Notes under the pieces: model-generated | Told to the model about the DNA's origin: nothing | The model's database searches: none | What the model saw: the letters and a program-made list of their open reading frames with translations, nothing else | Position numbers and translations under genes: made by a program | Assembly (NCBI RefSeq): GCF_002585305.1 | Contig: NZ_NUNF01000082.1 | Span: 22,477-64,724 of the forward strand | Direction of reading: 5' to 3' | DNA from: Bacillus sp. AFS037270 | GTDB taxonomy: Bacteria > Bacillota > Bacilli > Bacillales_B > DSM-18226 | Length of the DNA stretch: 42,248 nucleotides | Shown: positions 42,157-42,248 of the stretch, in pieces | Layout: every line of letters begins with the position of its first letter | Position numbering within the stretch: position 1 is the stretch's first letter

Positions 42157-42248
42157 CTGTTATAAGAAAAGCGCAAGCGCCTTGGTCAGCCCCGATATAG
42201 GGCGACTTGTCGACTGGCCGGTGAAAGAAGGGTCAAAGACTAGTCGCC
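42157..42248. repeat. Dispersed Bacillaceae repeat at the right edge
   Basis: AAGCGCAAGCGCCTTGGTCA opens a GC-rich non-coding segment, higher in GC than its surroundings, that runs to the window end. It resembles a repeat common between Bacillus genes and matches the fragment at the left edge. Confidence 0.45.

Noticed and set aside
1..42248. CRISPR arrays, rRNA and tRNA genes, classical riboswitches
   Set aside because: No regularly spaced repeats, rRNA or tRNA-like sequences, or recognisable aptamer cores were found on either strand by eye; an Infernal/tRNAscan run would be decisive.

Overview
The window looks like chromosomal DNA from a low-GC, endospore-forming Bacillaceae (Bacillus/Neobacillus-like). 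Gene starts carry strong AGGAGG-type ribosome binding sites, GTG and TTG starts occur, terminators are hairpin plus U-tract, and many proteins resemble Bacillus subtilis families (AhpC/AhpF, HxlR-HxlA-HxlB, YoxD, YqxD, GanA-type GH42, YtsJ-type malic enzyme, YtrA-type GntR). A broken Ger(x)C spore-germination gene supports a spore former. No rRNA, tRNA, CRISPR array or intact transposase was seen. Both window edges lie in what look like fragments of a dispersed Bacillaceae repeat.

Layout. 0.1-3.7 kb: envelope/metal module with a Cys-rich membrane peptide, a sensor kinase with no response regulator beside it, a DsbD/CcdA-like membrane protein and a Met/His-rich YdhK lipoprotein; their four promoter regions share one motif. 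3.9-5.8 kb: ArsR-family repressor (with DUF2087) and an MFS pump, with a palindromic operator and a second half-site. 6.0-11.0 kb: possible defence or nucleic-acid-processing group: Nudix hydrolase, PLD-SF2 helicase-DUF3427 protein, a small unknown protein and an HsdR-N-like nuclease-fold protein. 11.1-14.9 kb: GntR/ABC ATPase/permease/ECF sigma operon. 15.3-19.0 kb: L,D-transpeptidase, then small genes and decayed genes. 19.3-21.8 kb: ahpC and ahpF, each behind a PerR-like box. 21.9-28.1 kb: a sigma-54 activator broken by several frameshifts, then a LysR regulator, MFS transporter, carboxymuconolactone-decarboxylase-like protein and a beta-hydroxyacid-dehydrogenase-like enzyme. 28.4-32.3 kb: small unknown, YoxD-like SDR, the RuMP formaldehyde genes hxlB-hxlA with divergent hxlR, and a frameshifted rpiA. 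32.4-33.6 kb: gerC remnant and yqxD. 33.7-39.4 kb: GH42 beta-galactosidase and its sugar ABC importer behind a promoter with a consensus cre site. 39.6-42.1 kb: secreted glycerophosphodiesterase with a PhoD-N-like tail, and malic enzyme.

The observations most worth a second look are: (1) a duplicated regulator-promoter-target module in inverted orientation, in which one copy kept the LysR gene and lost the target, while the other kept the target and reduced LysR to scraps; (2) the shared promoter motif that links the orphan kinase to three neighbouring transcription units; (3) the convergent Nudix / PLD-helicase-DUF3427 pair, whose stop codons both lie inside one terminator hairpin. Several genes are broken by frameshifts. 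Some could be sequencing errors, but the decay of the sigma-54 regulator and the LysR copy is too extensive for that.
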